NCBI RefSeq assembly: GCF_050436995.1
Contig: NC_134757.1
Span: forward strand, 9,622,501 to 9,686,500
DNA length: 64,000 nucleotides
DNA from: Anticarsia gemmatalis
Lineage: Eukaryota; Arthropoda; Insecta; Lepidoptera; Erebidae
Direction: 5' to 3'
Part shown: one piece after another, positions 49,785-62,705 of the stretch
How positions within the stretch are numbered: the stretch's first letter is position 1
How the letters are laid out: each line of letters begins with the position of its first letter
Notes under the pieces: generated by a model
The model's input: only the letters and a program-made list of their open reading frames with translations
Databases searched by the model: none
What the model was told of the DNA's origin: nothing
Made by a program: the position numbers and the translations under genes

Positions 49785-51235
49785 GCTTAGTTAACACCAG
49801 CCGCGAACTAAGCAACTTGTGCACTATTAAGTGATATACCTACGACCTACGTAATATAAATAACGCGCGAAATGTTTGGATTGTAATGCTCTTTTCCGTA
49901 GAGAAGAACGTTATTCCTTGACTTTGACCTTTGTTTTGCAAAATACAGAAGCTTTGTTCTGTAATCTCAATGAATATTGTTTTGTTTGATTGTCTATTGA
50001 TTATCTCGGAGTGTTGCAGCGCTATCGCGATAATGGATTTTATTTGGTTGGCACATAGATATGCACTTATTTTGATGAGCATATTTACTTTGTACGTACC
50101 TAATAGACGTAAAACTTTTCTGTAGGTGACAATTTTATTATAGTTAAACAACAAAATGTTGCCCTGAATGCTGCAATTGAAAGACTAACTTGCTAAAGAC
50201 CGCTTAATCATATTATGATTGTAAGAACTGAACGCCAAAATAGCTTTTAATGCTTAAAATTCTGTAAACAAATACAGTACATACCGAATAGTAAACTTAT
50301 TCTTGTAATTTCACGGGAAATATTACTTGGGGATTACGATTCGAGGTGGTACTACCGAATATTGTTAACAATATTATTGTAAATATGTTCACAATTTCAC
50401 AGACATAAGACGATGATAATGTGTAGGTACTATCGAACCAACTGAATCATGACCCATTTTGCCGATAATTCGCTTGACACCGTCAAAACAGTAAGAATTT
50501 CGTCTCTATTGTCAAAGTTGCACTTAGGACATTTTAAACATGCATACGACTGTGTTATGATGTATTACGACTACAGACAACTTTGACCTTTGTTATTATA
50601 GTACGTAGGTACCTTTTTCATAAATCACTCTTAATTTGAATCTAGAGTGTAAATAGTCTAAACTCTTTTCACTGTGAAAAAAACCTATTTGTGTCAAATA
50701 TCAAATAGCACGTCATTTAGAAATCTGTGAAACGATTAGGGTAACCACTATAGTCATTGCCCATCATACAGTGATTGCCAATGTTAAGGAATAATACGTT
50801 TATTTTAATTTCTAAAGTAACCAGTTTAAATTAATTGCGATATATGTCACTTTCAGAATATTGGTAACATTTTAATTTATAGAACTCATGTCCGACGTTT
50901 GTGCGACAGGTGTGTAGTTCGAAAAGAAAAAGTAAGTTTATTGCAATTTTTGTTAAGGATAACACATTTGAATTAACAGTATTCGCTAGTAATTCTTGTT
51001 TTTAAGTGTTTTATATTGAATTAGTATAAAGTTATTGAAATAAACGACTAATGTTCTTTTAGAAAGAATATTTAAGTTGCGATATAATATAATAGAGTTT
51101 AAGTCAATGTTTTACTAAATAAAGATACTATTGACCAAAATTGTGTATCAATTCCTTAACCGGGTAATAACTTTGCTGGTTACCCTATATTATTTTAATT
51201 TTTATAGTAACATTATTTCCTATAAGGGCCGAATA

Positions 51236-51312
51236 AACCATGTCCCGAGTGGGTATCGAACCCACTGACGCGTTGCAGTCGTAACATCAACCCATTACGC
51301 CACGGAGCCTGT
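51236..51312 (-). repeat. tRNA-like sequence (SINE head or tRNA pseudogene)
   Basis: On the minus strand it shows an A-box (TGGCGTAATGG) and a T-arm GTGGG, TTCGATA, CCCAC with B-box GGTTCGATACC, in tRNA order and spacing. The acceptor and anticodon stems pair poorly, so it is unlikely to be a working tRNA. Confidence 0.5.
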
Positions 51313-53285
51313 TGAAAACGGTAGCAAAGCATTATTGTATTGGCGCACAAAGATTTGTCGCAATAATGACAGATAACAAATTCATTACCAAGGAAACGTA
51401 GGTGCAAGCTAATTTCGACCTACGCGTATATAGACGTGTTTTAGAAAATGAGCACATGGTGGGTCATGATTCAGTTTGTTCGATAGTACATACATTAATA
51501 TAATGAAATCAATAATTATCTACTTTTCCACATCTAAATGGGGAAAGATCTTTTTATCCGTATTAGTAAGAATTATACCACGAGATTCCACGCCTTCATA
51601 CAAATATAAAAATATAAAAATATACTAGAATATACGAATGACATATAATTTTATACGTCTCATTTTGAACTGCAGAGATGTGTAAAAGGTAAGGGGTGGC
51701 CTTGCCCTTGAGGGAAGTAATACTCGTCACCCGACACTCGCTCTACGAAGAACTGACTGAAGCCATAGCTCTTTGTGCGAAATTAACGTAATATCATTCT
51801 TGTATTGTTTTGGTCCACGTCTAACTGATTTTTCTTAGTTTTTGATGTGAGGTTATTTGATTCGATACAAAATTGTTATAGTGAAACTCGTTTTATGGGA
51901 AATCGTTGACATAATAATAATATATGATGATTTACTAGTAAACTGTACAATTTAGCAGAAATCATAGGTTTATGTGTGCTCTTTATATTCCCAGTTATAC
52001 CTCAAAGTGGTAAATAATCAGAAAGCTAAGCCATGTTGATTTATAACAAGATAACTAAGCACGGTCTACCGGTATTTTTATGTAAAAGCCCAATATTTTC
52101 ACTCGGATTCTGGCGGGCTAGAAGACCAAATATTTGTTATAAGAAAAAGACACAGTCCAGTTCATCTAAGAATGACCGAAAAAAAAGCAATCAGAAAAGG
52201 AAAGAGAGAAACCAAAACACATCGACTATTCTATGACACAACAATACGATGTAATTGCACATTATTCTATAGTCAGAGAGCAAACATTTTTTATTCGAGT
52301 AAACTTTAACAAAGCTCGGTAACAAGGCCGTTGCCTGACCCATTTCCTTAATTTAACGAATGACATCTTAATCTATTAAACATCAAAAAGTAAAAAGGTC
52401 GACAAGAAAAATACGACGGAAAATACAGAGTTCAAATTTTCACGATTCATTGCACTCTTTGGTCAGTAAGCGGTTGGTGTTCGTGGAGAAACAAAGTAAT
52501 GAACATCGAAAAGAACAAATTTTTGATTTTTGTTTTTCCGATATTTTGCGGTACTCTGTGACCCAATTGTAAACATTTGATACTTCTTTGAAGTTGTTGA
52601 GTTCAATGAGAAACAAAACTGACGGGCTCTTTGTACAAATTACAGATGTTATTAACGTAATGTTCTCATGGGATATGTTGCTATGAGGTTGAGTCGGCTG
52701 TTTGAAGTTCAAACAGTATTATTTTATGTATGTTTTGCTTTCAAAGTTTGTGATTATAAAAAAGTACAAAATTCAAGGAGCGATTCTTATGCGACTTAAA
52801 TTCCCTGTTTTTTTATAATTCAGGCTCATGGGCTTTAAAAGTCTTTTAATTTTTGAATAAGAAAACGTACTAAGAATTCTAAAACACGTTCTTAATTGTG
52901 TTATGGTTGAAACATAAACATAAGCATTTACCAAAAACTATTGTGCTATGGAAAAATACGTGAAACAACCGTCAATCCTATCTACGTAAAAAATTAAAAA
53001 TTGACAAACACAAACAGAACCGAAACACCTGCAGATCATGAAACTTACAATAATTATACCATGTGGGAATCAAACTTATAACACACAGGTCAACATATTC
53101 ATGTAGTTCGATAACGGAGGCAATACACGGAAAATCTGCGGCTTATATGCAAATCACATGTCAGTGTATATTTAACACGGCCGATTAGACGCGCAAAGTG
53201 ACTGATTAGATAACACACCTTGTATTATAACGTCAATGCAAGATAAAAGAAATAACTAAGTTAAAATTAACACCTTTACACCTTT

Positions 53286-53546
53286 CTAGCAAAGACTAGC
53301 TGAAGTAATATGACTGGCTGGAATGGAGCTTGTAAAGCTGCTGCGAAACAACTTGAACAATTTCGCTACATCATGATGGATGATTTTTACGTTCGCTGGG
53401 ATAGAATTGCAGAGCACAACGAGGGCGAGGGCATTGCGCTTCGTTTTCCCGATTGGTAGAACGGGCATTCGAACGCCCCCTGCACTGGTTCTACGTTCGG
53501 TTTGATTTCTAAAACACCTACTTGTGTTCAAGTTTTTGGACGACAC
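53286..53546 (-). pseudogene. Possible non-LTR retrotransposon C-terminal remnant
   Basis: An 86-codon minus-strand ORF. Its second half (LCNSIPANVKI ... VAKLFKLFRSS) resembles the 'W/YN.IP..IK....FK..L' ending seen downstream of reverse transcriptase in many insect non-LTR elements. There is no reverse transcriptase core nearby. The resemblance is by eye and weak. Confidence 0.3.
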
Positions 53547-54435
53547 TTAGGAACTCTACACATGCACATTTACATTCTGGTGTCAATGTTAAGACAAGGA
53601 GACTATCTTCCTAGTGGTTAGGACATAAGCACCCTGTTTTGTGCTACCAAGTCTAAGGTACATACATACATGGACTAGCAACTGCTGCAGTTAATATAGA
53701 AACTGGCAAAAACCAATGGGAATCTGCTAAGAGGCAGAATAGAATACAAGACTAAGAAAACTAATACATCAAACTTTCTCATATAAAGCAAAAACCGCGA
53801 GTCTTCAGTACCAACTTAAATATTTTTATCACAGCCAATTTTAATAAAAATAACATAGAACTATAGTTTCTTTGCGTTTCCAATGAGGAAAATCATTCAG
53901 CCACGTGACGTAGTAAATAACGAACTATGTTAGTAAACAGTAAACAGATTCAAGAACGTTCCGCAAATATTTTAGCGTCGGACTGTTTTCGCAAAGATTC
54001 TAACTATCCATCTATCAAAATAATGAATCATAAATAATTTTCTAACACTTAATAGGATATTAATAGATTATTTTATGAAACATAATGTGTATAATAAGAC
54101 AGCTGGCATAGTGCGCGGAAATTCATTGCACGGGTTGCGCTCTTCGAAGGTCCATACAATACAAATTTTGTTTGATTATAATTATGATACATTACAACCG
54201 TCTTAATGTGTTTCATAGCATTTTTTCTACCTTGGTAGCGATTCGGTCTTTATGCGTAATTCCGCCATAAACACAGTAATAATAAAATTATTCAGAAAAT
54301 ATTTTAACGCCGCATTCTTTCGACTGCTAAGCAATCATGTCGAAACAAAAGTCCCCCACAGTCTTATGGGTAGTCAGACAGTTAGCCAATATGAAATTGA
54401 TGCGCACGCAAAAAGACAACATCCATACTCCATAC

Positions 54436-54605
54436 TAATATTATAAATACGAAAGTAACTCTGTCTGTCTGTCTGTTACTCAATCACGCCTAAACTACAG
54501 AACCAATTTGCATGAAATTTGGTATGGAGATATTTTGATACCCGAGAAAGGACATAGGCTACTTTTTATCCCGGGAAAATGACGCATTTCCATGGGAAAA
54601 TTTAA
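54436..54605 (-). repeat. RTE-type retrotransposon 3'-end fragment (reverse)
   Basis: ATAATATTATAAATACGAAA is followed by a CTGT microsatellite (CTGTCTGTCTGTCTG), then CACGCCTAAACTACAGAACC, CATGAAATTTGGTATGGAG and CATAGGCTACTTTTTATCCC. These are familiar words of a widespread lepidopteran repeat. It is noncoding. Confidence 0.65.
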
Positions 54606-56271
54606 AAGCTAGTACTACATATTTCTTCATATTATTTCATTTTATATTTTCTTTAACATTCTGAACAACGACAATTGTACCACGCACAGTATACGCCATT
54701 ACATAGGTAACAAGGTTGTCACAATATAAAAAAATAATATTTATTTACATGTAGCTATACCAATATAATTGCACATTATTTATTCATGTATTTATACTCA
54801 AACATATAATTATATGTTTCCGAATAATAACGGCAAACAAATTAAGCCCTCAAATTACGTTCAGTTGACAAGATTACATTATTTATGTCAATATTTATAC
54901 AATTTCAGTTCAACGATATTTTCCTTATTTGTATCCTTTCAAGTTTATTCACTGCTCGAATATTTTCATTGGTAATTATTATTTAAAAATAACTTTGTTC
55001 ACTAGTTATAACGATATGTCTGTTGATTAGATTCTATCATTAGAAATTCGTCTATAGATTTCCCTAATTAAATGTCTATAAATATATTAAATACATTCTT
55101 TTTATAGGTATATCATGAATTAAATCTAAGAATTAGCGGCTTGTATACTCACTAATGAGCTTGTTATAATTTGAACTAAAGATTTCCGATTTTGGTTCCG
55201 CAGCAACTATTATATGAATTGTTCAAGTTCTAAGTATATGGCAAACCCACGATCATAACGACTCGTGTAGAAATTCAACGTAAAAACGGTTGTGTCAATT
55301 TATGTTGTAGTTCTTCTGATCAAGTACAAGACAATCTACATATTATATCTATCTAACTGGTGAGTAAATAAAACGAAACCATATTTCTAGTTAAAGCTCA
55401 CTTGACGTATAAAGGTTAGGTTAAACACAGATATGAGAATCTTTTAGTCTGGACTATCCAGAGACCAGTTCAGGTCAGGATCTAATAAACATGTTAAAAA
55501 GACAATTCACTTCATCAGTTTTTAGACTCTCTTTGAATTCGAGTCAGCATCGCATCTCATCGTATACTTGATACTAGCCCGATCTATCAGAATTATTTAA
55601 TTCTGTATGTTTCATTCATAACATTGATTTCATTCATTGTTTTAATTTCCTTAATTTTCGAGCCTGATAGCATGTCGCCTAGGGCTTTATCAATTAGTTT
55701 GATTAGATATCACATTGTTATTATTTAAAAACGTAGTAGGCCTTACTTATTGCACACGATCTTTACATCATTAATGTAATCAAATATTGATAGTATTGTT
55801 ACAAGGAAAAAAGAATATAACTGTATTTCGAGTAACATAGGTTGTGGCAGAGTATATAGAAATTATCATTTCACTTACATTTTTCTAAAACTATAAATGA
55901 CAGCACATTTACCATTACGCTAGAAACATCATCTAAATCTTATACGATCTCTATCACTCTATAGAGATTTGTAGTGATACAAAGATTGATATATTATATT
56001 GTAGGACTCTAAGCTATAGCTGAACTAAAAGCCGAAACCCAATAATAGAAATTTAGACGAACTTGTCATTGATTTACACAACTCAATAATAGTCTTGAAA
56101 GATTTCTTATGAGTGCCTGAAATCTCAAACAATTAGAAGAGATTTTGACGCACGAAATGCCAATTGTGTATCAAAATTTTTCGAATCTGCATCGCGCTGT
56201 CTTATACCTTTCAAAATCATCTCTTCTTCTTCATATATATTATGATTAACGTTAAATGTATGTTGTTGCAG

Positions 56272-56410
56272 GCCGATGACCCGGAGCCTCCCGACCGTCA
56301 CTACCCAGTGAGACATGCTGGTCTCCCACTAGATCTGGCGGTCTACCCTCTACCGCTGAAAGACTCAGACCACGAGCTCAACTTCAATGTGTCTTGGTCT
56401 CAATCACTTG
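56272..56410 (+). CDS. Gene 2, shared exon 2
   Basis: Begins after tgttgttgcag and ends CTTG|gtaaat; 46 codons plus one base. It encodes ADDPEPPDRHYPVRHAGLPL through LNFNVSWSQSL. The end (N-V-S-W, with a possible N-glycosylation site) looks like the first strands of a fibronectin type III domain. The high GC and strong splice sites contrast with the AT-rich flanks. Confidence 0.8.
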
Positions 56411-56449
56411 GTAAATATCTTTTTGTTATCTTCAAAATATGTAACATCT

Positions 56450-56700
56450 TTGAGGCGCTCATCAGTCTGACAACAATCTGTGGGTTAAGCAACCCTTGGC
56501 GCGGTCATCCCATAGATGGGTGACCGCTTAGTGGTATTTGAACTGGGCGTCTCCGTGCTACGGAGGGCACGTAAAAAGTCGGTCCCGGGTGTTGTCAATT
56601 AAGATAACAGTCGCTAAGCCACGTCAAAAACCTTCGGGCGGCTTGAACAACTTTGACACTAGGTTGAGCACTAACCATACGATAAGATAAGAAGAAGAAG
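56450..56700 (+). mobile_element. 5S rRNA-derived SINE with A/G-rich tail
   Basis: The best-preserved forward copy: GGGTTAAGCAACCCTTGGCG, then GGTCATCCCATAGATGGGTG and ACCGC, which line up with the A-box to C-box part of 5S rRNA. Next come the shared body blocks, and it ends in GATAAGATAAGAAGAAGAAG. It lies about 40 nt after the exon donor. Confidence 0.82.
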
Positions 56701-57214
56701 CTACTTAAATTTTGAGTTAATATTAAAAGGGTACAGTAGTTAAAAACAACATAAATTGGTTAGTTTGTGTCCAAATAAATGAAACAAATCGTTGTTTTAA
56801 CCATGAACGAAAATCAATAAAATCGCTAAATTGTTTAAACTAATCGAGTAGCATTCGTGTATATTTTATCGAGAATTTTATCAAGCTGCTCTTTCACTAT
56901 AAATACTATTTCTAGAGCCAAAGCGGTTTGCGACTGATAAATATCACAAAATCCTAGGATCAATTTGATTAGGTAGAGTGTTGGGTTTTTTCTGGTATTA
57001 TCTGTCGGTAGCTAGCTCGACTGTCCTACGTATAAATTTTAATACAGATTAATTTTAATATATAGGTATTAGATACTTATTTTATTTGTACATACAATAT
57101 GCTCACGTGGGAAAAATAGACAAAACTTTAAAGAAAATAAAGTTTCGTTGCTTCGTGCCACACTATTATTTAATTCAACACTGTTAAACAATGTAATCGA
57201 TTCATCAATGTTGT

Positions 57215-57410
57215 TTTTAATACATTACTGTCCAACTGTTGGGCAGCTGCAGTCTCCTCCCAAACGAGGAAGAGGGCAAGTCTTGAGTCCACCACGCTGG
57301 TCAAGTGTAGGTTGGGGACTTTGACTTAGCATGCCCTCAATAAATGTATTATACAAATTTTAGGCATGCAAGGTTTCATCACTATGTTTTCCTTCACAGA
57401 TATAATGATT
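57215..57410 (-). repeat. Lepidopteran dispersed repeat (reverse copy)
   Basis: CTCCTCCCAAACGAGGAAGA, then GAGTCCACCACGCTGGTCAA, then GGTTGGGGACTTTGAC and GTTTTCCTTCACAG form a word series I recognise from moth repeats. It is the reverse-oriented, better-preserved relative of 7070..7190. Confidence 0.65.
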
Positions 57411-60400
57411 ACAGTTCATCACCCCGGTAGTTTCTTTACGTATCAAAAATAGCTAGTTTGTTATAATTGTAAGGTTAAATAGCTTTAGTATTAGTCATAA
57501 TATCAAACTAAACACGGAATCTTTGAAGCATTTTTAAACATATCAAATTAACGGGTACGATCAAAGGTAAATCTCTGAAGCGAAATGTCCGAAACGCCAG
57601 TAAATTTACATTGAGAATTTAATCTATAATAAAGTATTATAATGTTGAATATAATAATACTATTTAGTATTAGTGTTTAGGGTTAAAGATGTCTCTATCT
57701 ATCTATGCATCTGTGTCCGATTATAGAATAGAGACATTCGGACATGCGAATCAATCAATCAGGTAGAATTAGTTAAAATTCCGTCATACTTATGTTTTTT
57801 TTGATGGAGTAGTACCCATGCTTCCGAATAAAGGACCCTGTAAGATTGAATATGTTCAGCGACTTTTGGAATTGACTAAATGTGGGACCAGAAAGTAACG
57901 GCGAAGGCCGGGTTTTGTATTTCAAAAACGTAGTTTTACAGCATTTGAAAGCCGGATGAAATAAATAATTCCGACTTTAATATATTTTATTAGTTAAAGT
58001 ATACAACAGGTCAAGCTTTTATATGAAACATTAATATAAAGTACACATATCCAATAACAAAATCAAAAGTTTCCGAAGTTGATAACCCAAAACGAATATT
58101 AATCTAAACTACTTTGATGTCGGTAATATTATTATGTGAGAGCAATTACGAGGTTAATTACTAAGCAGAAATAACATGATATTAGTAAATTGTTTGCACG
58201 AGTAATCACGTTCTCGAGGCTCGTGTATTAACTCAACGCAGCGGGGAAACTCACTCTTGTAAGTACCTACAGCGTTTGGATATAAAACTGTGGAAAATAA
58301 TTGCCTACTTAAAAAACTTTACTCGGTATTGATGACTGTATGCGTTTAACTTGATAGTGTTCGAAACTTTTGCCCAAATCTGGAATATTTTAAAGGAGGT
58401 TAAAAAAATATAATTTAATGTGCAATTTTAATAATTAAATCCCTCTATATATTTAGTTAGAACTGTGTGTAACAGATCTGGATGTAGGTATATGATTATA
58501 AAGGTCCTCGATGGACAGCGATAATTTCCGGCGTACGATTAAGATTTCAAAACTGTTTTATACACATTTTCAAGCTTTCAATGCAAATATAACTTGTAAA
58601 AATAATAACGGACTGATCAGATGAAGACTAATACATCTAGCGAAATAAATGTTAGCAGCTCTTATTACTAGGTAATTGTTATAGATTAAGGGTGTGAAAG
58701 CCTGAGGCCAGAGTTATTAATAGAAGCTCTCGGCATTTTCCTGTTCGTAACTGTTCATTTATACGTAGCGAAGTATTGTGTACGAAATAGTGAACAAATC
58801 TTATATTTTGTGTTGGGTCAGCCTTCCTGTGTCCTTCATAAGCCGTCAGGGAGAACGAGATGACGAAGAGCAATAACACGTATACCAACCGACTGCGATT
58901 GAATGAAGCTGCATTAGACATAAGAAAAATCAAGCTTTGGTGAACAAACTGCTCAAAAAAATGTACTATAAGTATACCTTTCGCTATTATGAATCGAATT
59001 TGGCGTATATATTTACCAGAAGAAACGCATACATTCATGCGGAACTATATAGGTACAAACTAAGAACTTTAATTTTATATAGACGGTTGTTAATTCGTTC
59101 TAACAAAGCGTTTCTGTAGTAACATGTTAATCAGTTTTTCATACAAGATTTGTTCATAGTTCATATTCGGTGGTCCACCTCCAATCATATTCTAACGATC
59201 TAAAGGCGAAATTTTCTTAGCATTTTGTAAGTTAAATATCTGCATTTGACAAGATATCACTATTTCTTTATATTAGCAAGCTCTTAAATCTTAATTCTTA
59301 ATGTTATCTAGTCTAATGACATCAATAAGTATAATATTTCCATGCTGAAATTCAGTATGACAATTAAAAACGTTATCATAGATACCGATCGTACCTATCC
59401 GTAATGATGAAAAACATCTGAATTATTGCAAAAATTGTTTACGAGTATTAGAGGAGGCGTGTTCAGATAGAAAAAAGGTGTTTTTACTAAGTAACTATTA
59501 TAATAATACAATTATACAACTTATAATTGTACTAGTTAGTACTATCGTAGTATTAGTAGACTAGCTTTACGCACAACTAGCTAATGTATACCTACGTGTA
59601 GAAACATAATATAGGCGATTAATGATTTGTTTACCAAATTCAAGTAGAATATACCTATGTAGCTACGTAGTTTTTCCACGAAAATGTAACAAACATTCAT
59701 ATATCTATCTATCTGTACAAACAAAATTTCGCGTCTGTAAAATCGGGAGTTAGGATAGTAGAATGGATCGATTACAAGCTGTAGTATTATTAGCAAAACA
59801 TATATTTGCTATATTTACGAAACACATTGTTTGACGCATCATAAAATGCATCTAACATTAAACAGATGCACTAAAACAATGCAATACTATTTAAACTATT
59901 TTCCTGTTTTCTTTGGCTTTATTCCTAAATGCATTAGCGTAATCGTAAGAAAATTTTGTTTATGTAAACAGTGTCTATGACTATACGGTGTAACTAAATA
60001 GTCTTAAGCCAGATTGCGACAGATGCAATAATTTGGAAGTCGTTCTGAAAAAAGTAAATAAGGATTGAGTTACCTGCACACATTGCATACGTTTTATTTT
60101 AGGTAAGTTAATTATCTTAAATATTTGATTTTCTACCAAGAGGAATATTTTACCTTGTATTCATTTGTTTAACCGATATCATAGACATCAATCTTTTCAT
60201 ACCTAAGTAGATATAATTGAATGCCTTTACTCAGAACTGTAAAAAAAATCCAATTTTGAACCTAATCAACCCCTCCATCTATAAAATTGCACAATAAGGT
60301 GTAGCGTGCAATAAAAATGACCATTTTGGTGAAATTGTGTAATATATTTGTCAGTTTCCAGTTAAGTTAATATTTAATTTGATCGTGTAGTGTTTTTATG

Positions 60401-61375
60401 CAATCCTGTTTCGCAGTATTTTATTGTCTAAGCATTCATTATAAGTTTATCAGAATAGCTGTGTTGTTAAATAACTCACAGTTTATGCTGTGAATACGTC
60501 AGCTTGATACATCATCATTTTCGCTTCTTTTGTTCTTCATTGTAGGGTTGTGTTCGAAAAAAAGGAAATGAATAAAAAATTGACTATTATACGATTCTTA
60601 AAAGCAATAAGTATACATGTATTTCAGATGAAGACGACCTAGCAAGAAATTTACAACTTGTAAAATATATTTTGTAATAGAGAGAGAAAAATAGAGCAAA
60701 AGAGAGAACCAGGGTCAATATGAAAACTAATGGCATAGTTAATTGTTTTATCGTATTAGCAGAAGCATTAAAAATATCAATTTTTTAACAAATGTAAGAA
60801 GCAAATAAAATTTACGTGGTTACCCTAATTCAATGTCTGGTCTATCGTCTCGCGAATGTAATCAATCTTGTAAAGAACGTACAAACAAACTGTAAAAATG
60901 GATAATCAAACAAAAATAATTATTATGTACTCATATACGTATGTATGAGTCGAAAACAAGATAGGTAAGAAGGTATAAAATTAGCATGATGATGAATTGT
61001 GTTTTTACCAAATGATATAATCATTTTTTTTAACGATTGTTGATTAAATTAATTATTATGGTAACGTGCATGGTTATAATATTACCTAAATAGTATATTA
61101 TATTAAATGGCAAAAGGTTCGCCGCCTATTACATGGGACTAACATTGTTAGTGGCGAAACCTAGATGTATTTTATACACCTCTACTCTCACTTACTACTT
61201 TGGAAGCAGCAGGAGATATTATGTTTGTAGTATGATTAAGCATTGGCATAAAAAACGACATGCTATTGATTAGAATCGTCTGCTAAATATTTGAGTTTAA
61301 GTTCACCTATTATAAAAAAAATTCAGAAATGTTTTGGTAGTCAGAACTGCTAATCAAATTGTGTCTTCTTCTCAG

Positions 61376-61470
61376 GGTCACCAGCTTCAGATTACTCATT
61401 AGAAGTGTGGAGTATGACAAACACAGAAGATTGTAGCACGCCGATGTGCTACGAATATAACATTCCAGGG
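61376..61470 (+). CDS. Gene 2, shared exon 3
   Basis: Begins after cttcttctcag; two bases complete a Gly codon, then 31 codons, ending GGG|gtaagt in phase 0. SPASDYSLEVWS is a typical central fibronectin-III strand pair (Y-x-L-E-V). It is followed by a Cys pair in EDCSTPMCYEY. Confidence 0.85.
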
Positions 61471-62192
61471 GTAAGTTACCTTCCATTGTTATACATCTTG
61501 CACACACCGCTTAAAAAAAAAAAGAATTCCATCTGGGCTGAACAGGAACGTGAGAGTCGATCTCTCAGCGAATGAGCTGAACCGATTTAAACCACCGGAG
61601 TGTAATTTCTATGTGCCTGCGTCCGCCAGGAAGTAGTAACTACTTTAAGCATTGCATTTGAACTTTGAAATTGGACTTAACTTTGTCCGGACAGCAAGTA
61701 AAGGGCTTATATCAGTCTCAAATTATTAAAGCGTGGCCGCTAGTGATAAGAGATATCCAAGCAAATGTTGAGATGATCTAGATTTGTTTAAATTCAAAGA
61801 TGGATAGATGGCTAAAGCAGCGAACGACTGAAGGTTTATGAAATTTATGGTAGATGTCTATGAGTATTGTGCTTTTCACCAGACGCGCCTAAAATATTTT
61901 TTAATTCGTTACCGCCTACTACGTGTGCGTCTCAATATCTTTTGTTATTCAGAAGATGCGTTGTTTCGTGTGATATATCAAAATGAGATTATGTAGGATT
62001 GTAGGTATAGATCTCTCAGCAATGTATCACGTATTAATGGAATATTCACGACGTGCGAAGTACAAATATTAGTTCAGAATGTGTTTACGACGTTCCTCGG
62101 CATGTGTTTATAACTGCACCCACTAGTGCACCGACGGATCGGTATGAACCAAACACGAGTGTATGTCGTATGTGGGTGAGATTGTCTGTAAC

Positions 62193-62355
62193 CCGATTCT
62201 CTACTAAAATCGAGAATCGACAACCGGCTAGCTGTCGAAAATTTTCGTATGACAATCGGATCAGCGCCACTAGCGGGCGTCGTAGAAACAATTTTGGCAG
62301 TACATTTTAAATGTCAAACTCTCGATACTCGATGGTTCCAATTGTGAAGAATTGA
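62193..62355 (-). repeat. Short MITE of the ATTCTSTACA family (reverse)
   Basis: Contains CGATTCTCTACTAAAATCGA, agcgccactagcgggcg, ggcagtacattttaaatgtc and aaactctcgatactcgatgg, the reverse complements of blocks in 62428..62586. The right terminus is diverged. Confidence 0.65.
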
Positions 62356-62364
62356 ATTGAGGAA

Positions 62365-62705
62365 CAAGGGGGTTGTCACGTATCTCAGTTGACAACTATT
62401 TAAAGCCCACTATGCTGTAGCGCTATTCTCTACAGTAGGTATTGTCGAGTATCGAGAGTTTGACATTTAAAATGTACTGCCATAATAGTTCTTACGGAAC
62501 CCGGTAGAGGCGCTAAACAGATTTTCGTGTACAATTTCTCGATAGCTAGCCGGTTTTCGGTAGTCGATAGTTGTAGAGAATCGATATTTAGTTTTCTTTC
62601 TTAGATTATAATGATTAACACGTTACGTCAAGACAGCAATGTATTGAATAGAGTCCATCAATTTGGCGTACACTTGTTGTCAACTGAGATACGTAATACG
62701 CATTC
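62365..62705. repeat. MITE, TCACGTATCTCAGTTG family, split by an insertion
   Basis: The ends TCACGTATCTCAGTTGACAA and TTGTCAACTGAGATACGTAA are inverted repeats. The outer parts match the uninterrupted copy at 33356..33525. The middle (62428..62586) is a separate element. Confidence 0.8.
62428..62586 (+). mobile_element. Short ATTCTSTACA-family MITE nested in another MITE
   Basis: Starts GCTATTCTCTACAG and ends TTGTAGAGAATCGA (inverted). The interior (gtcgagtatcgagagtttga, catttaaaatgtactgcc, tttctcgatagctagccggt) matches 48120..48290. It interrupts the 62365..62705 element at a point where the 33356 copy is continuous. Confidence 0.75.

Larger units (their letters stand above)
45557..56271 (+). 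other. Gene 2 intron after exon B (10.7 kb)
   Basis: Packed with repeats: 5S SINEs at 45729..45930 and 49449..49784, MITEs at 46243..46992, 47096..47274, 48120..48290 and 48608..48728, a tRNA-like piece at 51236..51312, a retrotransposon remnant at 53286..53546 and an RTE tail at 54436..54605. No other coding exon is convincing; 49009..49390 is a weak exon-like stretch. Confidence 0.7.
56411..61375 (+). other. Gene 2 intron between shared exons 2 and 3 (5.0 kb)
   Basis: Starts almost directly with a 5S SINE (56450..56700) and holds a lepidopteran dispersed repeat at 57215..57410. The 119-codon minus-strand ORF at 58679..59038 resembles nothing known to me. Confidence 0.7.

Noticed and set aside
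51236..51312. Functional tRNA gene on the minus strand
   Set aside because: A- and B-box forms are present, but the acceptor and anticodon stems do not pair properly, so it was kept only as a tRNA-like repeat.
58679..59038. 119-codon minus-strand ORF in a gene 2 intron
   Set aside because: AT-rich composition and no family resemblance. Length alone is not enough in 64 kb of such DNA.
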